From Planctomycetaceae bacterium (GTDB taxonomy: Bacteria; Planctomycetota; Planctomycetia; Isosphaerales; Isosphaeraceae), in the NCBI GenBank assembly GCA_019232645.1, contig JAFANO010000277.1, forward strand, positions 1 to 11,772: a stretch of DNA of 11,772 bases, in the 5' to 3' direction. Below are positions 5,681 to 11,772 of the stretch, piece after piece. Position 1 is the stretch's first letter; every line of letters begins with the position of its first letter. A program made the position numbers and the translations under genes. The notes beneath the pieces were generated by a model. The model was not told where the DNA came from and did no database searches. It was given only the letters and a program-made list of their open reading frames with translations.

Positions 5681-7159
5681 ATGGAGTCGGCACGGATGCC
5701 CGTCCGCCATGGGGATTGGGGAGTGATCGTCCTGGCGATCGCGGTCCGTGCAGTCGCGATCCTGGTCTTGCAGAGCCATACGGTCCCCAACAGCACCTAC
5801 GAGCACGGCGCGATCGCCGCGAACCTGCTGGCTGGCCGAGGCTTCTCGATCCGGTTCCTCGGGGCCGAAGGGCCGACCTCTCAGCAAGCCCCCCTCTATC
5901 CGTTCCTGGTCGCCGGGGCCTACGCGCTCGGGGGGGTGGCGACGCCCCGAGCCCTGCTGATGCTCCAGATGGGGCAGGCGGCCCTGGGAGGGATGCTGGC
6001 CTTCGTCGTCCTGAAGCTGGCCCGCGAAGTCGCGCCGGAGTCTCCCCGGTGGGCGTGGCTGGCCGGCGCCATCGCCGCCTGGCATCCGACCCTGGTCTAC
6101 GCGGCGACCCACGTCCAGGCCGCGCTGCTCGCCGCGACCCTGCTGACGGCGACCGTGGCCTCGGGATTCCGGGCCGGTCGGACGGGTCGCGGACGCGATG
6201 CGGTGGCGACGGGGATGCTCCTGGCCGCGCTCACCCTGACCGACCCGATCCTCGCCCTGGCCTTGCCGGGGGTCGGCTGGGCTGTCGTCCAGGGCCAAGG
6301 TCCTCGCCGAGCCGCCCGGCCGGTCGCCCTGGTCGCGATGACCGCGGCCCTGGGCGTGACCCCCTGGACCGTCAGGAACGCCCTGGTCCACGGCGAGCTC
6401 GTCCCGATCAAGAGCACGTTCGGCTATGCATTCTGGCAGGGCAACTGCGCGATGAGTGAGGGGACTGACAAGGTCGTCCGCGCGTCGGTCGAACGCGCCC
6501 TGCGGCGGGGGCAGGGAGGCCTTCGGGGCGTGAACCGAGCCCTCTGGGCCGCGCGGCACGAGGCCGGATATCTCGATGACATCGCACTGACGGCGGCCGA
6601 CTACCGCATGCTCGGTTCGGTCCCCGAGCTCGAGCGGTCGCGCCGGCTGTTCCGGCGGGCCCTGGACGACCTGGGCGCCGAGCCCGGCCGTTATCTCCGG
6701 CTCTGCCTGAGGCGGTTCCGATATTTCTGGCTCTTCGATGAGACGAATCCCAAGACGCGGAACGCCCTCTATCGCGGGAGCCACCTGGCCCTGACCGTGA
6801 TGGCCGCGCTGGGGTGGCTCCTCTCGGGGCCGGGATCGCGGTGGCGATTGGGGCCGACCGTGCTGACCGCGGCCCTGATCGCGACGTTCCACACCTGCAC
6901 GATCGTGTCGGCACGGTTCCACATCCCGCTCGAACCGCTGATGGCACTCTGGGCCGCCGCGGGCATCGCGGGCGTCCGCCTCCACCTCCCCGGTCCGGCC
7001 GTCGTTCAACCGCGACGGCAAACGACATCGAAGCCATCGGGATCGACCACCGGCTCGCCGAAGGTCACGCGGACGTCCTCTCGGGGCGGGCCACCCGAGC
7101 CGAGGGGCGATCAGGAGGGGCGGACCACGCCGGTGATCAGGACCCTCGTCAACGGCTGA
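5681..7159 (+). CDS. GT39-like multi-pass membrane glycosyltransferase (ArnT/PMT superfamily)
   Basis: Proteins of this superfamily use a polyprenyl-phosphate sugar to glycosylate lipids, proteins or cell-surface polymers on the outer face of the membrane; the substrate here is unknown. With the ATG at 5681 it has 492 residues. The first membrane segment is at about 13-30, then the periplasmic-loop pattern YEHGAIAANLLAGRGFS (40-56) and QQAPLYPFLVAGAYALGG (68-85), the usual acidic-residue and PLYP motifs. Several more hydrophobic segments follow. TPWTVRNALVHGELVPIKS (227-245) and FWQGN (251-255) are typical of the bacterial GT39-like group. The frame is open back to an ATG at 5486, but that would overlap the sigma gene by 122 bases with unconserved sequence. 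An ATG at 5696 has a better GGAG site (5683-5686). The last 55 or so residues are hydrophilic, low-complexity, and overlap the end of rplU by 49 bases. Confidence 0.85.
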   Translation: MESARMPVRHGDWGVIVLAIAVRAVAILVLQSHTVPNSTYEHGAIAANLLAGRGFSIRFLGAEGPTSQQAPLYPFLVAGAYALGGVATPRALLMLQMGQAALGGMLAFVVLKLAREVAPESPRWAWLAGAIAAWHPTLVYAATHVQAALLAATLLTATVASGFRAGRTGRGRDAVATGMLLAALTLTDPILALALPGVGWAVVQGQGPRRAARPVALVAMTAALGVTPWTVRNALVHGELVPIKSTFGYAFWQGNCAMSEGTDKVVRASVERALRRGQGGLRGVNRALWAARHEAGYLDDIALTAADYRMLGSVPELERSRRLFRRALDDLGAEPGRYLRLCLRRFRYFWLFDETNPKTRNALYRGSHLALTVMAALGWLLSGPGSRWRLGPTVLTAALIATFHTCTIVSARFHIPLEPLMALWAAAGIAGVRLHLPGPAVVQPRRQTTSKPSGSTTGSPKVTRTSSRGGPPEPRGDQEGRTTPVIRTLVNG

Positions 7160-7428
7160 CGGTGACCCCTGCGTCGTCGGTAATTCTTGCGCCGACGGAA
7201 CTTCTGGATGATGATCTTCTTGTCGCGGAACTGCTCGACGATCTTCGCGACGACCCGGGCTCCCTCGACGGCTGGGGTGCCGATCGTCGCGCCGCCGTCG
7301 CCGGAGATGAGCAGGACCTTGGGGAACTCGAGCTCGGTGCCGGGCTCGCCGTCGCGACGGTCGACAACGATGCGGTCCCCTTCGCTCACCCGGAACTGGT
7401 GGCTGCCATCTTCAAAAATCGCGTACAT
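7111..7428 (-). CDS. rplU: 50S ribosomal protein bL21
   Basis: bL21 binds 23S rRNA in the large ribosomal subunit. The 105-residue product has the expected length (E. coli 103) and follows the family throughout. It opens MYAIFEDGSHQFRVSEGD, like MYAVxxxGGKQxxVxEGD. It has VLLISGDGGATIGTPAVEGARV in the middle and the basic signature KFRRRKNYRRRRGHRQ near the end, followed by LTRVLITGV. The conserved Lys of GGKQ is replaced by His (GSHQ), a tolerable change. A GAGGAG lies about 11 bases before the ATG and another purine run, GAGGGG, abuts it. The gene follows RNase E on the same strand after 360 bases, probably with its own promoter. The usual downstream partner rpmA (bL27) is not here; the 3' end runs instead into the convergent glycosyltransferase gene. 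Confidence 0.97.
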   Translation of the reverse strand: MYAIFEDGSHQFRVSEGDRIVVDRRDGEPGTELEFPKVLLISGDGGATIGTPAVEGARVVAKIVEQFRDKKIIIQKFRRRKNYRRRRGHRQPLTRVLITGVVRPS

Positions 7429-7509
7429 CCCCTCAAAGCTCCTCGTGACCCCGGCCCGGTTTGCCCGAGGGCCGAGTCCGCGTTCAGAGTGAAGAACCGG
7501 AACGAAATT

Positions 7510-7526
7510 CTCTTTATTTTAAAGAG
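7510..7526. repeat. 17-base perfect palindrome upstream of rplU
   Basis: CTCTTTA at 7510-7516 and TAAAGAG at 7520-7526 are exact reverse complements around TTT. The site is about 80-100 bases before the bL21 start and overlaps the best -10-like sequence (TAAAAT on the minus strand). It could be an operator for a dimeric regulator, or a weak hairpin in the leader. The AT-only inner stem makes a strong RNA structure unlikely. Confidence 0.4.
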
Positions 7527-7555
7527 TCACACTTGATGCTTAATATGGCCGGACG

Positions 7556-7568
7556 CGGCGATCCGCCG
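7556..7568. repeat. Small perfect GC hairpin upstream of rplU
   Basis: CGGCG (7556-7560) and CGCCG (7564-7568) pair around ATC. No T-run follows on either strand, so it is not a standard terminator. Five-base GC stems are common by chance in DNA of this composition. Confidence 0.2.
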
Positions 7569-7788
7569 GGATAACAGTAACAAAAAAACATATTTTTTAA
7601 TGCAGCCATCGTCCCTCGCCCGGAGAGCGATCCCGTGGGTGAGCTCGTACGGACGACGGCGAGAAGGTCAAATCGTACCCGCTCCTCCACTCCGGGGTAA
7701 AGGTCGTCCTCGACACGATCGGCGATCGCCCGGCCCCGGGGACCGGGGCGGTGATCGTCGATCGCGGCGGATCGGGCCCCTGGCCCGT

Positions 7789-10700
7789 TCAATGCGCACG
7801 GCGATTGTTGGCTGCGGGCAGGGGGAGGAGCTTGACCTCGCCGTTGTTGCCGTCGAAGCAATCGATCTGGAGGTGCTCGGCGGGGGCCTGCTCCTCGGCG
7901 CGGATGTGGATCGTCATGTTGGCCTCGCTCTCGATCCGGGCGATCTCGCGCCGCTTGCGGTTGTTCAGGTAGGAGGCGACCGCGGAGCTGGCGCCGATGT
8001 TGACGCGGCGGATGTCGTCGCGGTGCGAGGCCAGGGCCAGCAGCCGCATGACGTCGATCGACATGCTCTCGACCGTCTTGACGACCCCCGCGCCGCTGCA
8101 GTGGGGGCAGTCCTCGTAGACCGACCGCTTCAGGCTCGGCCGGATCCGCTGGCGGGTCATCTCGATCAGGCCGAAGGCGCTCATCCGCAGGACCTTCGTC
8201 CGGGCCCGGTCGCGCTTGATGGCGTCGCGCAGCGCCTTCTCGACGCCCCGGCGGTGCCGCTCGTCGCGCATGTCGATGAAGTCGTTGACGATCACGCCCC
8301 CCAGGTCGCGGAGCCGGAGCTGGCGGGCGATCTCCTTGGCGGCCCGGAGATTCATCTCGTAGGCGGTCCGCTCGGCGTCGTTCTCGACCCGGAAGTTGCC
8401 CGAGTTGACGTCGATGGCCACCAGCGCCTCGGTCTGGTCGATGACGATTGAGCCACCCTCGGGCAGCGGCACGTGCCGGCGCTGGATCTTGGCGATCTCG
8501 TCCTCGATCGCGTACTTGTGGAACAGGGGGACTTTCTCGTCGTACAGCCTCAGGCGGTTGACGAACCGGGGCATCACGTTGCGGAGGAATTCCTGGGCCC
8601 GCTCGAACGCCGAGGGCTCGTCGATCCAGATCGTGTCGATCTCGGACGTGAAGATGTCGCGGATGGTCCGCGTGATCATGTCCGATTCTTGGTAGATCGG
8701 CGCGGGGGCCCGGGCCTTCTTGATCCGCCGCAGGATGACCTTCCAGAGCCGCAGCAGGTAGGCCAGGTCGCGGGCCAGCTCGCGCTTGGTGCGCTCGAGC
8801 CCGGCGGTCCGGACGATAAACCCGAGCCCCTTGGGCGGGTTCAGCTCGTTCATGATCTCGCGGAGCTTGCGCCGCTGCGCCTCGTCGGCGATCTTCCGCG
8901 AGACGCCGACGCGATTCAGGCCCGGCATCAGCACCAGGTAGCGGCCGGGGATGCTGATGTAGGTCGAGAGCGTGGGGCCCTTGGTCCCGATGCTCTCCTT
9001 GATGACCTGGACCAAGACCTCGTCGCCCCGGCGGAAGATCTCCTGGATCGGGGGCTTGGCCAACCCCCGGCCGCGAGCGGCCCGGCTCCCGCCGCGTCCG
9101 GCCTCGGCCTCGCGCTCGTCGTCCCGGCGCGGGCGGGCCTCGATCGGGCCCCGGAGGCCCATCTCGCGCTCCAGCTCGGCGATCTCGGCGATCTCGCGGC
9201 GGATCTCTTCCTCGAGCTCGGGGTCGATCGCTTCCTCGACGGCCGCGCGTGCGGGCTCCTCGCGCAGCTCATCCTGGCCGGCCTCTTCGAGCTCCTCGAC
9301 GAGGGGTTCTTCGCCGAAGTCGAACTCGTCGAGCAAGGCCACCCCTTCCACCTCCGCGTCGCCCCGCCTCGGGGCCTCGTGGTCCAGGTCGGGCTCGGCC
9401 TCCTCGCCCTCCTCGTCCTCGAGCGCGGGCTCCAGGTCCTCGTCCGAGGGCGCGGGGGCCACCTCGCGCTCGGGCCGCTCGCGGTCGCGCTCGCGGCGGC
9501 GGCCCCGACGGCGCCGCCGCCGCCGTGGGCCCTCCAGCTTGCCGGGCTCGGCGACCCCCTCCTCCGCGCCGGGCTCGACCTCCACCTCGGGCTCGAACTC
9601 GGCCTCGGCGGCCAGGTCCGACCAGGGACTCGCGGGGAGGCCCGGCGAATCGATGTCGAACGGTGATTCGGGGGCCCGGGACCGCTCGCGACGCGGGACG
9701 TAGCCCGGTTCGCCCGCGCGGGCGTGCGGCTTGGCGCGGGGCGACTCCGGCTCCGGGGTCCGGGCGCGCTCGAGGTCGCGGGCCCGTTCCCGTTCTCGGG
9801 TCGGCTCGGGCTCCAGCTCGGCCGGCCGCTCGGCCAGGAAGCTCCGCGGCCGCTCGGCGATCGGCTCGCGGGGAGGCTCGGCCTCGGTTTCATGCTCACG
9901 CTCACGCTCGCCGCCGCGCGAGCGGATCGCGGCCCGACCGCCCCGGCGCCGGGTCGTCTCGGGGGACTCCTCGGGGCTCGGCTCGGGCTCGATGTCAGGG
10001 AACTCGGGCTCGGTCTCGGCCTCGAACGGGGTTTCCGGCTCCGGGGTCGGCCGACCCGGGCGACCTCGTCCGCGCGGGTGCCGGCGGGGCTCACGGGCGG
10101 GAGGCAGCTCGACCTCGAGGGGTTCGGGGACGGTCCGGAAGCGGCCCGGCTCCTCGAGATCGAAGTCCATCGGCCGCGGCGGGGAGGAAGGGAGCCTGGA
10201 GCGTTGCGTGCGGCTCGGCGGCAGGTCGGGGTCGAACGACTCGGCCGGTCGGCCGATCCGGCCTCGGGGCTCTTCGGGCTCTTCGGGCTCGGCGGGACGC
10301 GGCTCGTGCTCGGCGGCCCGCCCGAGCGCCGCCTCCTCCTCCCAGGCGAGTGAGGGGAGCTCGGCCCGGGCGCGTCGGGACTCGTCCGGCTCCAGGGGCG
10401 GCTCCGGTTCCGGCCGCGGCGCCGGCTCGGCGGGGCGTGGAGGGGGCGGCGGCGACCAGTCGTCCACCAAGCCCTCGCCGAAGCGGCGGGGTTCGGAGCG
10501 GTCGCGCCGGCCTCGTTCTGAGCGCTCGGGGCGTTCGCGATCACGGGCCCGGTCGCGAGAGCGCTCTTCGATCCGGGGCGGGGGCGTGGAGTTCGGCTCG
10601 CGCTCCTCGGACGAGCGGCCGCGCCGGCGATCGTCGCGTTCGCGCCGGGGCTCGCGGGCGATGGGCTCGGCCTCGTCGTCCTGGTGCCGGTCATAGTATT

Positions 10701-10929
10701 GCGGCTCCACGTCGGAGACATGGAGGAACCCGTTGCGGCCCACCGAGAAGTCGACGAACGCGGCCTGGATCGCCGGCTCGAGGTTGACGATCCTGCCCTT
10801 GTAGATATTCCCGGTATAGCTCTCGTGACTCGTCCGCTCGACGTAAAGCTCCTCGAGGACGCCGTCTTCGACAATGGCGATGCGGCACTCCTCGGGCTGG
10901 AGCACGTTGATCAGCATTTCTTTCTTCAT
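7789..10929 (-). CDS. rne: Ribonuclease E/G with a ~540-residue insertion in its S1 domain
   Basis: RNase E/G cuts single-stranded RNA, driving mRNA decay and rRNA/tRNA processing. The ATG at 10929 gives 1046 residues opening MKKEMLINVLQPEECRIAIV, close to the family consensus; an ATG at 10965 would add 12 unconserved residues. The first half of the S1 domain is at 38-80 (NIYKGRIVNLEPAIQAAFVD, then GFLHVSDVEPQYY). It resumes only at about 625 (KPPIQEIFRRGDEVLVQVIK). Between them lies a charged, Pro/Arg/Glu-rich insertion. The catalytic core is intact: metal-binding aspartates D840 (AIDVNSG) and D883 (VNDFIDM), and the zinc-link CPHC with C941 and C944. After the core there are only about 100 residues, so the long C-terminal scaffold of E. 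coli RNase E is missing. The gene lies between the DUF2344 gene and rplU on the same strand, an arrangement common in bacteria. The insertion keeps the reading frame and the codon bias, so it is not a sequencing error. Confidence 0.95.
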   Translation of the reverse strand: MKKEMLINVLQPEECRIAIVEDGVLEELYVERTSHESYTGNIYKGRIVNLEPAIQAAFVDFSVGRNGFLHVSDVEPQYYDRHQDDEAEPIAREPRRERDDRRRGRSSEEREPNSTPPPRIEERSRDRARDRERPERSERGRRDRSEPRRFGEGLVDDWSPPPPPRPAEPAPRPEPEPPLEPDESRRARAELPSLAWEEEAALGRAAEHEPRPAEPEEPEEPRGRIGRPAESFDPDLPPSRTQRSRLPSSPPRPMDFDLEEPGRFRTVPEPLEVELPPAREPRRHPRGRGRPGRPTPEPETPFEAETEPEFPDIEPEPSPEESPETTRRRGGRAAIRSRGGEREREHETEAEPPREPIAERPRSFLAERPAELEPEPTRERERARDLERARTPEPESPRAKPHARAGEPGYVPRRERSRAPESPFDIDSPGLPASPWSDLAAEAEFEPEVEVEPGAEEGVAEPGKLEGPRRRRRRRGRRRERDRERPEREVAPAPSDEDLEPALEDEEGEEAEPDLDHEAPRRGDAEVEGVALLDEFDFGEEPLVEELEEAGQDELREEPARAAVEEAIDPELEEEIRREIAEIAELEREMGLRGPIEARPRRDDEREAEAGRGGSRAARGRGLAKPPIQEIFRRGDEVLVQVIKESIGTKGPTLSTYISIPGRYLVLMPGLNRVGVSRKIADEAQRRKLREIMNELNPPKGLGFIVRTAGLERTKRELARDLAYLLRLWKVILRRIKKARAPAPIYQESDMITRTIRDIFTSEIDTIWIDEPSAFERAQEFLRNVMPRFVNRLRLYDEKVPLFHKYAIEDEIAKIQRRHVPLPEGGSIVIDQTEALVAIDVNSGNFRVENDAERTAYEMNLRAAKEIARQLRLRDLGGVIVNDFIDMRDERHRRGVEKALRDAIKRDRARTKVLRMSAFGLIEMTRQRIRPSLKRSVYEDCPHCSGAGVVKTVESMSIDVMRLLALASHRDDIRRVNIGASSAVASYLNNRKRREIARIESEANMTIHIRAEEQAPAEHLQIDCFDGNNGEVKLLPLPAANNRRAH
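9060..10689 (-). other. Low-complexity insertion splitting the RNase E S1 domain
   Basis: This part of the RNase E gene codes for residues of about 81-623. It is rich in Arg, Glu, Pro and Ser with almost no aromatic residues, so it should be disordered. Three zones can be seen. The first, about 81-465, is mixed Pro/Glu/Arg. The second is an Arg-rich block at about 467-490 starting GPRRRRRRRGRRRERDRER. The third is an acidic zone at about 495-592 with short hydrophobic islands (VALLDEFDFGEEPLVEELEE near 530-550) and a likely helix (EEEIRREIAEIAELEREMG, about 572-591). Arg-rich blocks and short helices in disorder are what RNase E scaffolds use to bind RNA and partner proteins, so a scaffold role is inferred. 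Confidence 0.7.
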
Positions 10930-11073
10930 GCGGTCTGTCTTTCTGGCGGGATCACGGTTCCTCATGATCGGGTTAGGGGCGTCTCGGCCGCCGTCGCGTC
11001 CGGCGAGTGGGGCCGATCGTCGGATCGTGCCGGGGACTCGCCCGGGGCCGCGCGCGGCCGGGGCCCACCGCAG
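10930..11073 (-). promoter_or_regulatory. DUF2344-rne spacer / rne leader
   Basis: The 144-base spacer is extremely GC-rich. Just after the DUF2344 stop lies a perfect 14-base palindrome (11046-11059). I see no promoter boxes and no strong Shine-Dalgarno before the rne ATG at 10929, only an AGAAAGAC-like purine run. The two genes are probably in one transcript. In E. coli the rne leader is a target of RNase E feedback; whether this leader acts alike is unknown. Confidence 0.35.
11046..11059. repeat. 14-base perfect palindrome between DUF2344 and rne
   Basis: GGCCGCGCGCGGCC at 11046-11059 is its own reverse complement, and flanking CCC/GGG can extend the stem after a mismatch. It begins 15 bases beyond the DUF2344 stop. 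No T-run follows. It could be a protective 3' hairpin, a processing site or a chance GC palindrome. Confidence 0.3.
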
Positions 11074-11718
11074 TCAGGGGACCAGTTCCATCTCGGTGCG
11101 AACCAGAACGGCCCCCTGTCCCAACGCGTCGCGCAGGCCGAGGGCGTCGATCACTTCTTCGGGTCGCGCCGAGACGTTGGGCGTCATCTTCATCCAAAAT
11201 CGAAGCGTTCCGGGCGGGTCGATCGCGGCCCCGAGCACGAACGGCCGCAGGTCGATCGGGATCTCCCGGTCGCGATCGGGTCGACGTCGGGTGTAGGGCC
11301 AGGACGTGCTGGCCAGCAGCGCGGCCAGGCGGGCCCGCGTCTCCTCGAGGCGCGCGCCCGGGACGTCCAGCGCATACGCGACGATCCCGACCTGCGCGGC
11401 GCGGCCGGGGGCCACCGCCTCGGCGTCGAGCCAGTCGAGCCCCGGCGGGGTCGCCGCCGCGAGCCGACGGAGGACCTCGGCCGGCTCCAGCGGCTCGGCC
11501 AAGTCCAGCTCCACCACTTCCCGACGCCCCTCGATCCCCAGGCCCATGGCCAGCGGGAAGACCACCTTGGGGCGGGTGTTGAATCCCTGGCTCAGCGCCA
11601 CGGGGATCGCCGCGCGGCGCAGCAACCGCTCCAGGCAGCGCATCAGGTCGTGATGGCTCACGAAGCGGAGGTCGCCACGCTTGGCGAAGCGGAGTCGCAC
11701 CCTGGTCGCAGTCCTCAT
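11074..11718 (-). CDS. DUF2344 / TIGR03936 family radical SAM-linked protein
   Basis: This 214-residue protein belongs to a family of unknown function (DUF2344, TIGR03936) that is encoded next to, or fused to, a B12-binding-type radical SAM protein and sits ahead of RNase E/G and rplU in many bacteria. The diagnostic N-terminus is present: RVRLRFAKRGDLRFVSHHDL (about 6-25), then a LERLLRRAAIPVALSQGFNT stretch and PKVVFPLAMGLGIEGRREVV. The C-terminal half is more variable, ending in a LRFWMKMTPNVSARPEEVI segment, which also matches the family. No catalytic motif is recognisable. Conservation next to translation genes suggests a role in RNA or ribosome modification, which is inference. The start ATG at 11718 overlaps an upstream stop as ATGA, so it is probably translationally coupled to the gene at the window edge. 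Confidence 0.9.
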   Translation of the reverse strand: MRTATRVRLRFAKRGDLRFVSHHDLMRCLERLLRRAAIPVALSQGFNTRPKVVFPLAMGLGIEGRREVVELDLAEPLEPAEVLRRLAAATPPGLDWLDAEAVAPGRAAQVGIVAYALDVPGARLEETRARLAALLASTSWPYTRRRPDRDREIPIDLRPFVLGAAIDPPGTLRFWMKMTPNVSARPEEVIDALGLRDALGQGAVLVRTEMELVP

Positions 11719-11772
11719 CGCGGTGCGTCCGGGCCCGGAGCGGGCCGCGCCAGGTCCCGGTCGGGCCAGGCC
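11715..11772 (-). CDS. 3' end of upstream gene, likely the radical SAM partner
   Basis: In the frame ending with TGA at 11717-11715, the edge of the window encodes AWPDRDLARPAPGPDAPR and then stops. The stop overlaps the DUF2344 start by four bases (ATGA). In this family of clusters the gene at that place usually codes for a TIGR03960-type radical SAM protein. Eighteen residues are too few to identify it, so the assignment rests on gene order and the overlap. Confidence 0.4.
   Translation of the reverse strand, partial: AWPDRDLARPAPGPDAPR

Larger units (their letters stand above)
7429..7788 (-). promoter_or_regulatory. rne-rplU intergenic region, likely rplU promoter and leader
   Basis: This 360-base gap has an AT-rich core at about 7504-7605 in otherwise GC-rich DNA. 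It contains, in minus-strand order, an A-run/T-run pair near 7582-7602 that gives a T-rich transcript after rne, a small perfect hairpin at 7556-7568, and a palindrome at 7510-7526 with a TAAAAT that could serve as a -10 box. From there about 80 bases of leader precede rplU. I cannot assign a -35 box. The part from about 7610 to 7788 is GC-rich and I see nothing specific in it. The likely role is rne termination plus an rplU promoter. Confidence 0.45.

Noticed and set aside
4282..5796. 504-codon minus-strand open frame over the sigma gene
   Set aside because: It lies antisense to a clear sigma factor and its product is low-complexity with no recognisable domain.
5405..7021. 538-codon minus-strand open frame over the glycosyltransferase
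   Set aside because: Antisense shadow in GC-rich DNA; the plus-strand frame has clear membrane segments and family motifs.
6814..7536. 240-codon plus-strand frame spanning the glycosyltransferase end and rplU
   Set aside because: It covers the antisense of bL21 and a shifted frame of the glycosyltransferase, with no coherent protein.
7600..8451. 283-codon plus-strand frame opposite the RNase E 3' half
   Set aside because: The strand opposite encodes the conserved RNase E catalytic core, so this is a shadow.
9249..10787. 512-codon plus-strand open frame opposite the RNase E insertion
   Set aside because: The Arg/Pro/Ala-rich product has no domain; long antisense frames are expected where the coding strand avoids certain codons.
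8928..10874. 648-codon minus-strand frame offset from RNase E
   Set aside because: It overlaps the RNase E insertion in another frame; the Ser/Arg/Pro-only composition is a by-product of repetitive codons.
1..11772. Search by eye for CRISPR arrays, tRNA/rRNA genes, insertion sequences and phage or defence genes
   Set aside because: No regularly spaced repeats, cloverleaf-like sequences, transposase motifs or defence-type domains were seen.

Overview
The window is very GC-rich and looks like chromosomal DNA of a planctomycete, possibly of the Isosphaerales type. That placement is inferred from the style of the RNase E start, the omega subunit and the long arginine/proline-rich low-complexity segments; no rRNA or other marker fixes it. 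I see no phage genes, transposase, CRISPR array, tRNA or rRNA. Most genes are core housekeeping genes with unusual details.

Layout. Bases 1-243 hold the 3' part of a probable RNA polymerase omega gene (rpoZ), followed on the same strand by a complete ftsK (403-2694). Convergent to ftsK is a two-gene unit on the minus strand: a gamma-class carbonic anhydrase-like protein (3869 down to 3345), whose stop codon overlaps the start of a GNAT acetyltransferase (3348 down to 2836) as ATGA. Upstream of that pair lies a 769-base gap (3870-4638) with an AT-rich island, a short direct repeat and a terminator-like hairpin. It ends at a plus-strand sigma-70 family gene (4639-5607) and a multi-pass GT39-like glycosyltransferase (about 5681-7159).

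The rest is a minus-strand cluster, listed in transcription order: the last codons of a likely radical SAM gene (partial, at the window edge), a DUF2344 / TIGR03936-type protein (11718 to 11074), RNase E/G (10929 to 7789) and ribosomal protein bL21 (7428 to 7111). The order DUF2344, RNase E/G, rplU is known from many bacteria and links RNA decay or rRNA processing with ribosome assembly. Here rpmA does not follow rplU. Instead the rplU 3' end overlaps the 3' end of the convergent glycosyltransferase gene by 49 bases.

The most notable item is the RNase E. Its S1 RNA-binding domain is split by about 540 residues of charged, proline-rich, apparently disordered sequence with an Arg-rich block and a Glu-rich helix-forming block, while the usual long C-terminal scaffold is absent. 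A reasonable hypothesis is that the scaffold or RNA-binding role of the E. coli C-terminal half has moved into the S1 domain. Other points worth checking are the sigma factor's Arg in place of the -10 contact Thr, the terminator-like element ahead of the sigma gene, and the palindrome in the rplU upstream region. I do not find clear evidence of a wholly new system.
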